Positions 10,700 to 20,647 are shown, numbered from the stretch's first letter. The stretch is 64,000 nt of DNA from Janthinobacterium sp. FW305-129 (GCF_020858115.1 NZ_JACYMM010000003.1:248001-312000), one strand, 5' to 3'. Notes: generated by a model not told the origin, from the sequence alone. A program made the numbers and translations.

Positions 10700-11206
10700 A
10701 TGTCCTTATGCCATAAAACACTGCTCATACTGCTCGTATTCTCGAGCATGAACAGCGACGCGCGCTCACGCATGGCCGATGCCGAAGTTACCTCGATCAA
10801 TGGCGTGCCCTGCTTCAGCATTTCCAAAAAAGAAGAGAGGCGCAACGGCCAGCCCTTCCTCGGCGCCTTGAGCGTGTCCGACGTGACGGTCAAGCCAACG
10901 ACGGAAATATGGGGGTTTCTCATGACGGACGATAAGAAAATTCCGCTGTCTTCAAAAAATTGCATTCCCTATGGGAATATTCCGGCTCATGCCGAAGCTG
11001 CGCCCGCGCCTGAATTGAAGACCGGCAGGGTGTACGAGGTATTTCTGAATGGCAGGCCAGCCGATCCTGCCGATCCCACCTATGGATATGTGGCAAAGTT
11101 CTGTCTCGTACAGCAGGTCTCTGCCAAGCCACGCCTCGTCGTCATCAAAAGCGATACACAGGCCTGGATGGATGATACGTGCCCAGCCAGAAATTCTTCC
11201 CGATAA
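10700..11206 (+). CDS. Candidate periplasmic immunity protein, copy 2
   Basis: 168 residues. Signal peptide (KTLLILLVFSS) followed by ARSRMADAEV. It matches copy 1 closely (PCFSISKKEE, NGQPFLGAL, CIPYGN, DPTYGY, KFC, DTQAWMDDTCP) with the same four cysteines. The ATG at 10700 is 4 nt after the stop of copy 1; no clear ribosome site is seen, so coupled translation is likely. An upstream ATG at 10670, overlapping copy 1, is the alternative. Confidence 0.6.
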   Translation: MSLCHKTLLILLVFSSMNSDARSRMADAEVTSINGVPCFSISKKEERRNGQPFLGALSVSDVTVKPTTEIWGFLMTDDKKIPLSSKNCIPYGNIPAHAEAAPAPELKTGRVYEVFLNGRPADPADPTYGYVAKFCLVQQVSAKPRLVVIKSDTQAWMDDTCPARNSSR

Positions 11207-11219
11207 CGCAAGGCATGCC

Positions 11220-11723
11220 ATGAATCATCGCCACCTTATTCTTTGTCTGCTGGCGACCTTGACGAGCACGGATGCCTCGGCGTGGTCGCGCATGGGCACT
11301 GCCGCCGTCATGACTGAGGCTGGCCTTCCCTGCTTCAAGATTGCCAGCGAAGAGGAGCGCTCAAGGGGGCCTGTCAGCCTGAAGATGCTGACGATCAGCA
11401 CACCTGGGCCGAATGGCTGGAAAGATGTATGGACGGTCATGTTTCCCAATGCCTCGTTTGGCGATCCCAGCTATCGTCTGCCAAACAAGGGATGCGTGCG
11501 CTACGGCAAGGCCCCCGAGGGGGCCGAGAGCAGCGATGCCGCGCCGCTGGTGGCGGGAAAAGTGTATGGCGTATCCTTCCTGGGAAGGCCGCCATCCGCG
11601 TCCGATCCCACTTCGCGCTACTCCGCAGATTTTTGCCTGCTCACGGCACCCGCCGGGGGTTTCCAGGTGATTCAGCTGACAAATGGCAAGAATACCTGCG
11701 CTCCCGAAGAAAAACCAAGATAG
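11220..11723 (+). CDS. Candidate periplasmic immunity protein, copy 3 (divergent)
   Basis: 167 residues. Signal peptide (LILCLLATLTSTDASA) followed by WSRMGTAAV. It keeps the family layout and cysteines (LPCFKI, GCVRYGK, DFCLLT, NTCAPE) but has lost much of the DPTYGY block and has an insertion after the first third, so it is clearly more distant from copies 1 and 2. AAGG lies 6 nt before the ATG, 13 nt after copy 2. It may protect against a related toxin variant. Confidence 0.55.
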   Translation: MNHRHLILCLLATLTSTDASAWSRMGTAAVMTEAGLPCFKIASEEERSRGPVSLKMLTISTPGPNGWKDVWTVMFPNASFGDPSYRLPNKGCVRYGKAPEGAESSDAAPLVAGKVYGVSFLGRPPSASDPTSRYSADFCLLTAPAGGFQVIQLTNGKNTCAPEEKPR

Positions 11724-11765
11724 CGCGTGCCATTGCATCCGTCACGCGCAGACCACGCCTCGCGT

Positions 11766-13478
11766 TCAAGACTTGGGCTGAACCACCTCAATCGATTCCT
11801 CCCCCCGCTTCGCAGGCGCCCTGAACCATTCACCGGGCGGCACCACGTGCGATTCTTTCGGGTCGTCGATGTAATGCGGCGAGGTGATCTGCACGTCGAA
11901 TTCGTTGAAGACGTCGATGATGTTCTGGTGCAAGCGGTTCAGCACTTCGGCGCGCTGGCGGGGGACTTCGGCGCTGGCGTAGGCGACGAGGCGGTATTGC
12001 ACGTAGTAATCCTGCAAGGCCAGCTGCATCACGTACGGTTTCGGCGTGGTCGACAGCTCCGTCGTGCGCGACGCGGCCAACTCCAGCATGGCGTGCACTT
12101 GCCGCCACGGCGTGGCGTAGCCGATGGTGACGGTGGAGTCGAGCACGAAGCCGCCGCCGGGCTGGGCGCGCGAATAGTTTTTCGTCGTTTGCGACATCAC
12201 CCACGCGTTCGGCAAAGCGACCTCTTCACCTAGTCCCGTGCGCAGGCGCGTCTCGAACATGCCGACGTCGACCACGGTGCCCTCGCTGTCGCCCACGCGC
12301 ACATATTCGCCCTTGCGCAGGGCGCGCGTGTACATCAGGATCAGGCCGCTGGCGCCCTGGCCCACGATGCTCGACGCGCCGATCGACACCATCAGGCCCA
12401 CCAGCACGGAGAGGCCCTGGAAAGCGGCCGTGTGCGAACCGGGCAGATACGGATACGCCATGGCCAGCGCGAACAGCCAGATCACCACGCTGGCGATGCG
12501 GCGCGTGGGCAGGGCCGTGTCCTTGTCCAGCCAGCCGATCTGCAATTCGCCGCTTTCCACGCGCTTGAACAGCGAAGCGGCCGTGGCGGCGATCAGGCGC
12601 GCAATGGCGAAGATCACGCACACCAGCACCAGCCCCGGCAAGGCGCCGATGATGGCGTGGAAGACGTCGGCCGCCACGTCGAACAGGTAGCCGCTCAGGC
12701 TTTCGCCCCACGAGCGCGTGTACGGCAGGCGGCCCAGCACGAAGGCGGCCCACAGATAGGTGGCCATCAGGCGCAAGCCCCACAGCACGGCGCTCAGCAG
12801 TTGATAGGCGAAGGCGATGTAGTGCTCGGCGTCGAGCACGCGCACGTTTTTCAGGCGCACGTCGCGCAGGCGAGAAGCCAGCAGGATGCCGCTGCGGCGC
12901 TTGGCCCAGCGGTACAGACGCGTCAGGCCCAGCCACACGAGCCAGAACACGAGGGTAGCGGCCGCGCACACGGCGGCGGCGATGGCCAGGTAGCGCCAGC
13001 TGCTCTGCTCGCGATAGTCAAAGACGGCCTTGCTCAGTTCCTCGGCCGCCGTTTTCGCCACGCTTTCCGTCGTGTCGCCGGCCAGCAGGTTGACGTCGCC
13101 AGGCACGACGACGAACAGCTGCACGCCGTCGAGCAGCACCTGCGTGCCTTCGGGAATCATGCGCGTGCTTGCCTGCAAGGGGCCGTTCTTGGCCAGCACG
13201 CCGTCCAGGCGGCGCTGTGCGCCGATGGCCCGTTCATCGGGCGGATAGCCGGCCAGCGCGGCGCGGAAGACGAACACCTTGCGGTTGGCGAACATCAGCG
13301 GCGCCGTCCTGGCCGCCGCGGCATGCGCCGGCGCGATGGCGGTCGCAGCCTCCGCAACGAGCGATGGCGCAGCGTCCTGCGCATGGGCCACGGGCAAGAG
13401 GAAGATCGTCAACAGGCACAACAGGCGGAGCAACGCAGACATGGCAGAAATGAAAGAGTGACAAGGAGTAGCCATCAT
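11766..13478 (-). CDS. Mechanosensitive ion channel, MscS family
   Basis: 570 residues. An N-terminal signal sequence (LLRLLCLLTIFLLPVAHA) leads to a periplasmic domain, then five or so membrane segments from about residue 165, and the MscS core: a glycine/alanine-rich pore helix (SVLVGLMVSIGASSIVGQGASGLILMYTR) followed by the beta domain (GEYVRVGDSEGTVVDVGMFETRL). It probably opens under membrane tension to release solutes. Start is uncertain: 13478 and an internal ATG at 13442 both precede the signal peptide, and neither has a good ribosome site. It converges with the third immunity-like gene. Confidence 0.85.
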   Translation of the reverse strand: MMATPCHSFISAMSALLRLLCLLTIFLLPVAHAQDAAPSLVAEAATAIAPAHAAAARTAPLMFANRKVFVFRAALAGYPPDERAIGAQRRLDGVLAKNGPLQASTRMIPEGTQVLLDGVQLFVVVPGDVNLLAGDTTESVAKTAAEELSKAVFDYREQSSWRYLAIAAAVCAAATLVFWLVWLGLTRLYRWAKRRSGILLASRLRDVRLKNVRVLDAEHYIAFAYQLLSAVLWGLRLMATYLWAAFVLGRLPYTRSWGESLSGYLFDVAADVFHAIIGALPGLVLVCVIFAIARLIAATAASLFKRVESGELQIGWLDKDTALPTRRIASVVIWLFALAMAYPYLPGSHTAAFQGLSVLVGLMVSIGASSIVGQGASGLILMYTRALRKGEYVRVGDSEGTVVDVGMFETRLRTGLGEEVALPNAWVMSQTTKNYSRAQPGGGFVLDSTVTIGYATPWRQVHAMLELAASRTTELSTTPKPYVMQLALQDYYVQYRLVAYASAEVPRQRAEVLNRLHQNIIDVFNEFDVQITSPHYIDDPKESHVVPPGEWFRAPAKRGEESIEVVQPKS

Positions 13479-13517
13479 GCCATGTAATTGCGGAAACTCA
13501 AGCGCCGCACCTACCGT

Positions 13518-14207
13518 TCAGCTCGCATCATGGAAAATGATGCCCAGGGTGTGGCGCATGCCCGAGCGCAGGCGCGACACGCCATGGCGCATGTTGACGC
13601 GGTAACTGCCCCGGGTGCCGTTGACGGGACGCTGCGCGACAGGAAAGATCACGGCGTCGCCCTGCGCCAGCGGCACGACCTCCAAGCGCGACTGCATGCG
13701 CGGGCGCTGCTCCGTCAGCACGAACTCGCCACCCGTGAAATCGACTTGCGGGCGCGACAGCAGCACGGCCAGCTGCAGCGGAAACACGTGCTCGCCATAC
13801 AGGTCCTGGTGCAGGCAGTTGTAATCGTCCTTGCGGTAGCGCAAGAGCAAGGGCGTGGGCCGCGTCTGCCCCGCCGCATGGCAGCGCGCCAGGAAATCGG
13901 CGTGACTGGACGGAAAGCGCGCTTCCAGGCCCATGCTGGCGTGCCAGCGGTTGGCAATCGCCGCCAGCGGCCCGTACAGCTGTTCGCGCAAGGCGGCCAC
14001 CACAGCGGGCAGCGGATACGCCCAGTACTGGTACTCGCCCTGGCCGAAACCGTGGCGCTGCATCACCACCCGGCTGCGAAAGCGCGACGCATCGTCGTAC
14101 TGCGCCGCCAGCGCCGCGCAGGCATCCGCAGCCAGCAAGCCCGGCACGACGGCGCAGCCGTATTGATTCAGCTCATCCTCTATCTGCCCCCAGTCCAGCG
14201 CCCTCAC
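13518..14207 (-). CDS. 2OG-Fe(II) oxygenase family protein
   Basis: 229 residues. The iron ligands are visible as HQD (in NCLHQDLYGEHVFPLQ) and the distal histidine in RVNMRHGVSR, with an arginine nearby for 2-oxoglutarate. The GTG start at 14207 overlaps the ada stop codon as GTGA and has GAGGG just upstream, so the two are translationally coupled. Co-occurrence with ada hints at a role in alkylation damage, as for AlkB, but the sequence is not AlkB-like enough for me to call it that; the substrate is unknown. Confidence 0.8.
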   Translation of the reverse strand: MRALDWGQIEDELNQYGCAVVPGLLAADACAALAAQYDDASRFRSRVVMQRHGFGQGEYQYWAYPLPAVVAALREQLYGPLAAIANRWHASMGLEARFPSSHADFLARCHAAGQTRPTPLLLRYRKDDYNCLHQDLYGEHVFPLQLAVLLSRPQVDFTGGEFVLTEQRPRMQSRLEVVPLAQGDAVIFPVAQRPVNGTRGSYRVNMRHGVSRLRSGMRHTLGIIFHDAS

Positions 14208-15259
14208 CGTCCGCCCTCGCGTTCCAGCAACGCCTGCTTGCGCTCCACGCCCCAACGGTAGCCGGACAGCGCGCCATCGTTGCGCACCACCCGGTGGCAG
14301 GGAATGGCGACGGCCAGGGCATTGGCGGCGCAGGCGCCCGCCACGGCCCGCGCGCCTTGCGGGGCGCCGATGCGCCGCGCCAGTTCGGCATAGCTGACCG
14401 TGCTGCCGGCAGGAATCTCGCGCAAGGCTTGCCAGACGCGCTGCTGGAACACGGTGCCGCGCACGTCGAGCGGCAAGTCCAGGCCGATCGCCGGCGCCTC
14501 GACGAGGCCCACCACCTGCGCCACCGTCCGTTCATAGTCAGGCTCGGCGCCGCGCAGTTCGGCCCGGGGAAAACGGTCCTGCAAGTCGCGCAGCAGCACT
14601 TCCGGGTCGTCGTCGATCAAAATGGCGCAGATACCCTTGTCCGTGCTGGCCACGAGGATGGCGCCCAGCGAGCAGGCGCCGATGGCAAAGCGGATCACGG
14701 CGCCGCTGCCGCCGTCGCGGAATGCGCCCGGCGTCATGCCCAGCAAGCCCGGCGTGGCCGCGTACAGGCGGCCGCTGGAATTGAAACCGGCCGCATACAA
14801 CGTTTCCGTGACGTTCGCCGCGCCCTGCAAGCCGGCCTTCAGGCGCTCGCCGCGCCGCGCCGCCGCATAGGCTTTCGGCGTGATGCCCGTGTGCGCCTTG
14901 AAGACGCGGTGAAAGTGAAAGCGGCTCATGCCGGCCGCATGCGCCAGGCTGTCCAGGTCGGGCAGCTCGTCGCTGGCGTCAATCAGGCGGCAGATATCGG
15001 CCACGATGGCCGCCTGGCGCTGGGCCAGGGGTGGCAAGTCCGGTTTGCAGCGCAGGCAGGGGCGGAAACCGGCCGCCTCCGCCTCTTCGCACGTGGCGTG
15101 GAAAGCCACGTTGCGGCGCAAGGCGGGGCGCGCCGCGCAGGAAGGGCGGCAATACACGCCCGTCGTGCGCACCGAGTAATAAAAAACGCCGTCGGCGTCG
15201 GGGGCGCGCCGCTGCAGCGCATCCCAGCGTTCATCGTCAGTCAGATAAGCGTATTCCAT
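14204..15259 (-). CDS. ada: Ada: DNA methylation-responsive regulator / O6-methylguanine-DNA methyltransferase
   Basis: 351 residues with the complete Ada layout. An N-terminal zinc domain carries the methyl-phosphotriester acceptor cysteines (YCRPSC...CLRCKPD), an AraC-type helix-turn-helix follows (LDSLAHAAGMSRFHFHRVFKAHTGITPKAY split over residues 100-135), and a C-terminal methyltransferase has the active-site PCHRVV and the helix GTVFQQRVWQAL. It repairs alkylated DNA by suicidal methyl transfer and becomes an activator once methylated. The start at 15259 (MEYAYL) is chosen from domain position; the frame is open further upstream. The 2OG oxygenase gene follows with a 4-nt overlap. Confidence 0.95.
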   Translation of the reverse strand: MEYAYLTDDERWDALQRRAPDADGVFYYSVRTTGVYCRPSCAARPALRRNVAFHATCEEAEAAGFRPCLRCKPDLPPLAQRQAAIVADICRLIDASDELPDLDSLAHAAGMSRFHFHRVFKAHTGITPKAYAAARRGERLKAGLQGAANVTETLYAAGFNSSGRLYAATPGLLGMTPGAFRDGGSGAVIRFAIGACSLGAILVASTDKGICAILIDDDPEVLLRDLQDRFPRAELRGAEPDYERTVAQVVGLVEAPAIGLDLPLDVRGTVFQQRVWQALREIPAGSTVSYAELARRIGAPQGARAVAGACAANALAVAIPCHRVVRNDGALSGYRWGVERKQALLEREGGR

Positions 15260-15343
15260 GGCGAACTCCGTGCAAGTCAATGGTAAGCAATAGTAAGTTC
15301 GCAGCATAACCAGCGCCAGGGCGCGCCACACTCCGGCGCTTGC

Positions 15344-15357
15344 TTTTGAATTCAAAA
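15344..15357. promoter_or_regulatory. Perfect 14-bp palindrome between ada and hutC
   Basis: TTTTGAATTCAAAA lies in the 191-bp divergent region between ada and hutC, about 85 bp from the ada start. It could be a protein-binding site for either gene but does not match the HutC operator. A chance A/T palindrome is possible. Confidence 0.3.
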
Positions 15358-15450
15358 AAAGGCTGGCGGCAGGCATCGCGCTCGGTGCTAAAATCGGCCA
15401 TCGCGCCTCCAGCCGGCGGCGCGCCCTGCCCGCGCCCCGGAGAAACCGCA

Positions 15451-16170
15451 TTGGACGATCACAATACCCAGGAAAATACGCCCATTTTCCAGCGCATCAA
15501 GGATTTTCTGCTGGCCGGCATCGCCGCCGGACGCTGGAAGGAAGGCGACGTGATTCCCTCCGAGCAAGCCCTGGTGAAACAATTCGGCGTCTCGCGCATG
15601 ACGGTCAACCGCGCCGTGCGCGAACTGACCAGCGAGCAAATACTGACGCGGCGCCAGGGTTCCGGCACCTATGTGGCGCAGCAAAAATACCAGGCGACCT
15701 TGTTGGAAATCAAGAGTATCGCCGATGAAGTGCGCGCGCGCGGGCATATCCACCGCAGCAGCCTGCAATTGCTGGAGCGCACCAAGGCGTCCGATTTGCT
15801 GGCCAAGCAATTCGGCCTGCCGCCGGAGCACCCGCTGTTCCATTCGCTGATCGTGCATTTCGAGAACGGCGTACCGATCCAGGTGGAAGACCGCTGGGTC
15901 AACCCCGAGTGCGCGCCCGACTACATGACGCAGGATTTTTCCAGCATCACGCCAAACGAATACCTGATGGCCGCCGCCCCCCTGCAAGGCGCCACTTACA
16001 GCATCGAAGCGCTGTCGGCGCCGCGCGACATCGCCGAAATGCTGGCCATCGACACGAAACAGGCGTGCCTGGTGCTGCGCCGCCAGACGCGCTCGGGCGG
16101 CAGGATCGCCTCGATCGCCACCATGTGGCATCCCGGACACCGCTATCAGTTTGCGGGAAGTTTCGCCTGA
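15451..16170 (+). CDS. hutC: Histidine utilisation repressor HutC
   Basis: 239 residues. An N-terminal GntR winged helix (QRIKDFLLAGIAAGRWKEGD, then PSEQALVKQFGVSRMTVNRA) is followed by a UTRA ligand-binding domain (residues 95-235) with HLRS-type features and the C-terminal FAGSF typical of HutC. Urocanate is the known inducer of the family. A TTG start at 15451 is chosen because GGAG lies 8 nt before it and no ATG is suitably placed. The gene is 9 kb from the hut operon, whose promoter carries a matching palindrome; no such palindrome was seen upstream of hutC itself. Confidence 0.9.
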   Translation: MDDHNTQENTPIFQRIKDFLLAGIAAGRWKEGDVIPSEQALVKQFGVSRMTVNRAVRELTSEQILTRRQGSGTYVAQQKYQATLLEIKSIADEVRARGHIHRSSLQLLERTKASDLLAKQFGLPPEHPLFHSLIVHFENGVPIQVEDRWVNPECAPDYMTQDFSSITPNEYLMAAAPLQGATYSIEALSAPRDIAEMLAIDTKQACLVLRRQTRSGGRIASIATMWHPGHRYQFAGSFA

Positions 16171-16240
16171 GGCTATCAGCTCAATTGAGTAGCACGATTT
16201 CGCGCCAACTTTCTCACGAATTCTCACCAAATCGCGAAAA

Positions 16241-16283
16241 AAACAGCCATTCCGGGGCAAAAAAAATCCCGTTTTGGCTGTTT
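16241..16283 (+). terminator. Imperfect hairpin after hutC
   Basis: AAACAGCCA and TGGCTGTTT form a 9-bp outer stem with an inner CGGG/CCCG pairing. There is only a weak T-run after it, so it is a possible weak terminator 70 nt beyond the hutC stop. Confidence 0.4.
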
Positions 16284-16365
16284 CAGAACTTAACTACTCC
16301 GACTAAATATTCGATGCTATAGTTGCCGCCAGAAAGCGCCGCAGGCGTTTATTTGAACGCGCATC

Positions 16366-19300
16366 ATGCACTGCCAGCCCCGTCCAATCACGCCCCAGAA
16401 AGGGATGCATTTGTCGTATTGCAGCCACACGAGTTTCGGCGCACCACGCCCACGGCGCCCTGCGCTGCGCCGGCTCGCGCGTACGATGCTGGCGGCGGGC
16501 ATGGCATTCTCGCTGCCGGTGCAGGCGGCGGCACCCGGCATGGCGCCGGCACTGCTGTGGCCGTATGCAGCCGCCAGCGCCACCGCCCTGGCGGGACTGG
16601 CTTGCTGGCAAGCCTGGCGCCTGCGCCGGCAGTTGCAGCGCCAGCCCCTGCCCGCCCATGCCCTGGCCGAACACGATGCCATGCAAGCCTTGCGCGGCGC
16701 CATCATGGCTGGCTGGACCTGGCGGCGCCAGTCCGACCGCCTGCAATTCGCGCCCCAGTACCAGGACGTGCTGGGCGACAAGAATGCCAGGCTCGAGCAT
16801 GCACTGGCCGACTGGCTGGCCGAAGTCCACCGCGACGACCGCGCACGGCTGAGCCTGGCCTTTCGCCAGCATCTGGATGGGCAAGCGCCCGGCACCTTCA
16901 ATTGCGAATTTCGTTTGCGCCACAGCGACGGCCACTGGCGCTGGCTGCTGGCGCGCGGCGCCGTGCTGGCGCGTGCCTCGGATGGCGCCGCCACGCAGGC
17001 CAGCGGCATCGTCTGCGATATCAGCGAGCGCAAGCAGGACGAGGAATCGCGCATGCGCTCGATGCTGGAAGCGGCGCCCGAAGCCATGCTGGTGGCCGAC
17101 GTCGAGGGCAAGGTGCATTACGCCAACCAGATCGGCGCGCGCTGCTTCGGCTATCCGCTGGCCGAATTGACGGGCATGTCGCTGGAGCAATTGGTACCGG
17201 AAAGCACGGCCAGCCACTCCGTGGGCGACCCGCAAGGGCGGCACAGCCTGCCAGGCCGGGTGATGATGGCGCGCCGCCGCGACGGCACGCATTTCCCGGC
17301 CAAGGTCAGCCTGTCGCCGCTGCGCATGGCCGGGCAAGTGTTTTCCATCGTCTCGCTGCGCGACATGACGCAGCGGCAACGCGCCGAGGAAGCGCTGCAC
17401 GCCAGTTCGGAACGCTACCGCCTGATCGTGCAGACGGCTGCCGAGGGCATCTGGATGACGGATGCGAACGGCAAGACCACCTTCGTCAACCCGAAGATGG
17501 CGCACATGCTGGGCTACACGGTGCAGGAAATGCTGGGCCGCCCCCTGCTCGACTTCATGGACCGCGACAGCCAGCTGCTGATGCAGCGCCGCCTGGCCAG
17601 CCACGGCAATGCCGCCAGCCAGCCGGACCAGGTCGATTTCCGCTTCTTCCGCAAGGACCAGTCCAGCCTGTGGGGCTTGCTGTCGAGCACCAGCATCCAG
17701 TCGGACAACGGCGAGCCGGGCGGCACGCTGGCGATGATTACCGACATCACGGAACGGCGCCAGGCGTCGATCGCCCTGTCGAACTCGAGCCAGCGCATGG
17801 CCTCCGTCTTCGGCGCCGTGACGAATGGCCTGGTGGTGCAGGACAGCCACGGCCACATCCTGGAAAGCAATGCCGCCGCCGAGCGCATGCTGGCGGCCAG
17901 TCCTGCCGGCAACAGCCTGTGGCAAGCCATCCGCGAAGACGGTTCCGCCTTCGACCAGCGCAGCCATCCCGTGCACATCACCCTGTCGACGGGCGAGGCC
18001 ATGCGCGACGTGCTGATGGGCGTGCAGCAACCCGACGGCAGCCTGTCGTGGCTGTCCGTGAATACCGAGGCCATCCGCGATGAATACGGCAAGGTGGGCA
18101 TGGTGGTGGCCAGCCTGACGGACATCACGTATCACAAGCGCAGCGAGAGCGCCTTGCGCGAGCTCAATGAACATCTGGAAGAGCGCGTGGCACAGCGCAC
18201 GGAGCAGCTGGACCAGGCCAAGCAGGTGGCCGAAGAGGCGAGCCTGGCGAAGGGACAATTCCTGGCCAACATGAGCCATGAAATCCGCACGCCGATGAAT
18301 GGCGTGATCGGCATGGCCTACCTGGCCCTCAAGACGGACCTGGAACCGCGCCAGCGCGACTACCTGGAAAAGATCCGCTTCGCCGGCGAACATTTGCTGG
18401 GCATCATCGACGACATCCTCGACATCTCGAAAATCGAGGCGGGCAAGCTGGAAATCGAGCGCGTCAACTTCAGTTTCGACCATGTGGTGCAAACCCTGAT
18501 GACGGTGGTGGCGCCGCGCGCCGCCGGCAAGAACCTGGAATTGCTGTTCGAAATCGACCCGCAGTTGCCCGCCGTGCTGGTGGGCGACCCGTTGCGCCTG
18601 GGGCAAGTGCTGATCAACTACGCCAATAATGCCATCAAGTTCAGCGAACAGGGCAGCATCACCGTGAAAGTGCGCAAGGTGGTGGCGGACGCCAGGCACT
18701 GCCTGGTGCGCTTTGAAGTGTGCGACCACGGCATCGGCCTGTCGCAGGATGAAATGAGCAAACTCTTCCAGTCCTTCCAGCAAGCCGACACCTCCACCAC
18801 GCGCGAGTACGGCGGCACTGGCCTGGGCCTGGCCATCTGCAAGCAGCTGGCGCAGCTGATGGGCGGCGACGTGGGCGTCGACAGCCGTCCCGGCGCCGGC
18901 AGCACCTTCTGGTTCACGGCCAACCTGGGCATTTCCGACCAGGCGGCGCCCGCCATGCTCGACAGCATGGTGCAGACGGCGGCCGCCATGCGCGCCAGCG
19001 CCGACGCGGCCCTGGTGATGCGTACGCTCAAGCATGCGCGCATCCTGCTGGTGGAAGACAACACTTTTAATCAGCAGGTGGCGCTGGAATTGCTGGAAGA
19101 AGCGGGCGCCTCCGTCTGCCTGGCCAACAATGGCGAAGAGGCACTCGATTTGCTGCGCCAGACGCAGTTCGACTGCGTGCTGATGGACGTGCAGATGCCG
19201 CTGATGGACGGCTTGCAGGCGACGCGCCACATCCGCGCCGACCCGCAGCTGGCGCACCTGCGCGTGCTGGCCATGACGGCCACGGCCACCAGCGAAGACC

Positions 19301-19824
19301 GGGTGCGCTGCCTGGACGCGGGCATGGACGATTTCATTTCCAAGCCCATCCAGCCGGCCATGATGTACCAGACCATCGCCAGCTGGCTGCCGGCGCGCGA
19401 CACGCCGCCACCGCCGGCGCGCAGCCGCGCCGCGCCCGCCTTCAAGACCACGCTGGCGGGCGATCCTCAGGTGATCGACCTGTCCATCCTGGCAAAGTTG
19501 CTGGGTTACAACCCGGAAAAGGTGCGCAAATTCGCCTTCAAGTTCCTGCAGACAACGCAGGATGGCTTTGGCGACATCGATGCGGCGCTGGCGCGCGGCG
19601 ACGTGCACCAGGTGCGGGAACTGGGGCACCGCATCAAGTCGTCGGCGCGCACCGTGGGCGCCCTGGGACTGGCCGAGCTGTGCCACAACCTGGAAACCCT
19701 GGCGCCGGGCGAACCTGCCGACGAGGCAGAGCGGGCCCGGCGCATCGTCGCGCGCCTGTGGCCCCTGCTGGAACAGATTACCGAACAAATCATGAATAAC
19801 ACCAGCTTTGCCAATGACGATTAG
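16366..19824 (+). CDS. Hybrid histidine kinase (4 PAS, HisKA-HATPase, REC, Hpt)
   Basis: 1152 residues. One hydrophobic region near residues 60-80, then four PAS-type modules (about 105-226, 230-345, 350-470, 475-600) each ending in a PAC-like D-I/M-T-xR stretch, a short coiled coil, HisKA with the phosphorylated His638 ([12 protein letters not shown]), a HATPase with [13 protein letters not shown], a receiver with Asp941 ([12 protein letters not shown]) and an Hpt domain with His1088 ([14 protein letters not shown]). This is a full internal phosphorelay. The likely output partner is the receiver-only protein 73 nt downstream. The N-terminus is uncertain: 16366 and 16405 are both possible. 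Confidence 0.88.
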   Translation: MHCQPRPITPQKGMHLSYCSHTSFGAPRPRRPALRRLARTMLAAGMAFSLPVQAAAPGMAPALLWPYAAASATALAGLACWQAWRLRRQLQRQPLPAHALAEHDAMQALRGAIMAGWTWRRQSDRLQFAPQYQDVLGDKNARLEHALADWLAEVHRDDRARLSLAFRQHLDGQAPGTFNCEFRLRHSDGHWRWLLARGAVLARASDGAATQASGIVCDISERKQDEESRMRSMLEAAPEAMLVADVEGKVHYANQIGARCFGYPLAELTGMSLEQLVPESTASHSVGDPQGRHSLPGRVMMARRRDGTHFPAKVSLSPLRMAGQVFSIVSLRDMTQRQRAEEALHASSERYRLIVQTAAEGIWMTDANGKTTFVNPKMAHMLGYTVQEMLGRPLLDFMDRDSQLLMQRRLASHGNAASQPDQVDFRFFRKDQSSLWGLLSSTSIQSDNGEPGGTLAMITDITERRQASIALSNSSQRMASVFGAVTNGLVVQDSHGHILESNAAAERMLAASPAGNSLWQAIREDGSAFDQRSHPVHITLSTGEAMRDVLMGVQQPDGSLSWLSVNTEAIRDEYGKVGMVVASLTDITYHKRSESALRELNEHLEERVAQRTEQLDQAKQVAEEASLAKGQFLANMSHEIRTPMNGVIGMAYLALKTDLEPRQRDYLEKIRFAGEHLLGIIDDILDISKIEAGKLEIERVNFSFDHVVQTLMTVVAPRAAGKNLELLFEIDPQLPAVLVGDPLRLGQVLINYANNAIKFSEQGSITVKVRKVVADARHCLVRFEVCDHGIGLSQDEMSKLFQSFQQADTSTTREYGGTGLGLAICKQLAQLMGGDVGVDSRPGAGSTFWFTANLGISDQAAPAMLDSMVQTAAAMRASADAALVMRTLKHARILLVEDNTFNQQVALELLEEAGASVCLANNGEEALDLLRQTQFDCVLMDVQMPLMDGLQATRHIRADPQLAHLRVLAMTATATSEDRVRCLDAGMDDFISKPIQPAMMYQTIASWLPARDTPPPPARSRAAPAFKTTLAGDPQVIDLSILAKLLGYNPEKVRKFAFKFLQTTQDGFGDIDAALARGDVHQVRELGHRIKSSARTVGALGLAELCHNLETLAPGEPADEAERARRIVARLWPLLEQITEQIMNNTSFANDD

Positions 19825-19897
19825 CTACCGCCAAATTCCGTTAAGGCAAGGTATCGGCATCGACAGCGATGCAGCATATCAATAGAAAGACAGGACG

Positions 19898-20356
19898 ATG
19901 AACACTGTATCAAACCAAGCAAGCCGGGAACACAACGAAGCAGGCCTGGCGCCATTGCGCGTGCTGCTGCTGGACGATGACGTCTTCATGCTCGACGTGC
20001 TCAGCGACATGCTCGAGCAAATGGGGCCCTTCGACATCCGCTGCGAGTCGCACAGCGAACAGGCGCTGGCGACCCTGAAGCAGCACCAGCCCGACCTGCT
20101 GATCTGCGACCTGTCCATGCCCGACATCGACGGCATCGAATTTTTGCGCATGGCGGCGGACAATGGCTTCCGCGGCGGCGTGGTCCTGCTGTCGGGCCTG
20201 CATTCGGCCGTGCGCCTGGCAGCCGAACGCCTGGCCGTGGCCAATGGCCTGCATATATTAGGCACCTTCCGCAAGCCGATGGAAAGCGCGGAATTGCAGC
20301 TGATGGTGAACTTGCAACTGCAGCACACGGCGCGTCAGGCCAGCGTACAAGCCTGA
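19898..20356 (+). CDS. Single-domain response regulator
   Basis: 152 residues made of one receiver domain with a short tail: acidic pocket LLLDDDVFM near residue 25, phosphorylatable aspartate in LLICDLSMPDIDG, and the lysine in FRKPM. No DNA-binding or enzymatic output is present, so it probably passes a phosphate on or acts by protein contact, most likely with the hybrid kinase just upstream. AGGA precedes the ATG. Confidence 0.85.
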   Translation: MNTVSNQASREHNEAGLAPLRVLLLDDDVFMLDVLSDMLEQMGPFDIRCESHSEQALATLKQHQPDLLICDLSMPDIDGIEFLRMAADNGFRGGVVLLSGLHSAVRLAAERLAVANGLHILGTFRKPMESAELQLMVNLQLQHTARQASVQA

Positions 20357-20647
20357 TCGCGGAGGGCGGGCATGGCGCTGCAGGCCAGCAGGCATGCGGC
20401 TTTGCCGCCCTGCCGGCACGTGCGGGGACGATATGCCTCAAGTTTTTCTGCAATAATCGCCACGCTTTGAAAAAATGGGTTATTATTTCAGCCATCCCCG
20501 CCTGCATACCTCTGGTCGCACCTTCCAAGAACATTGAAGTCGTGCCCATTGCCCCCATCTGCTAGCTGTACTCCAGGAAGCATGGATGGCGAACCAGCGT
20601 ATGGTGAATTCCAGGCATTATTGATCCCACCCTCATTTGAGGAAAAT

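Noticed and set aside
16303-19788. Very long minus-strand open frame opposite the hybrid kinase
   Set aside because: It is rich in His, Gln, Ala and Arg with no domain, as expected for the complement of a high-GC gene; the plus-strand frame has a complete kinase.
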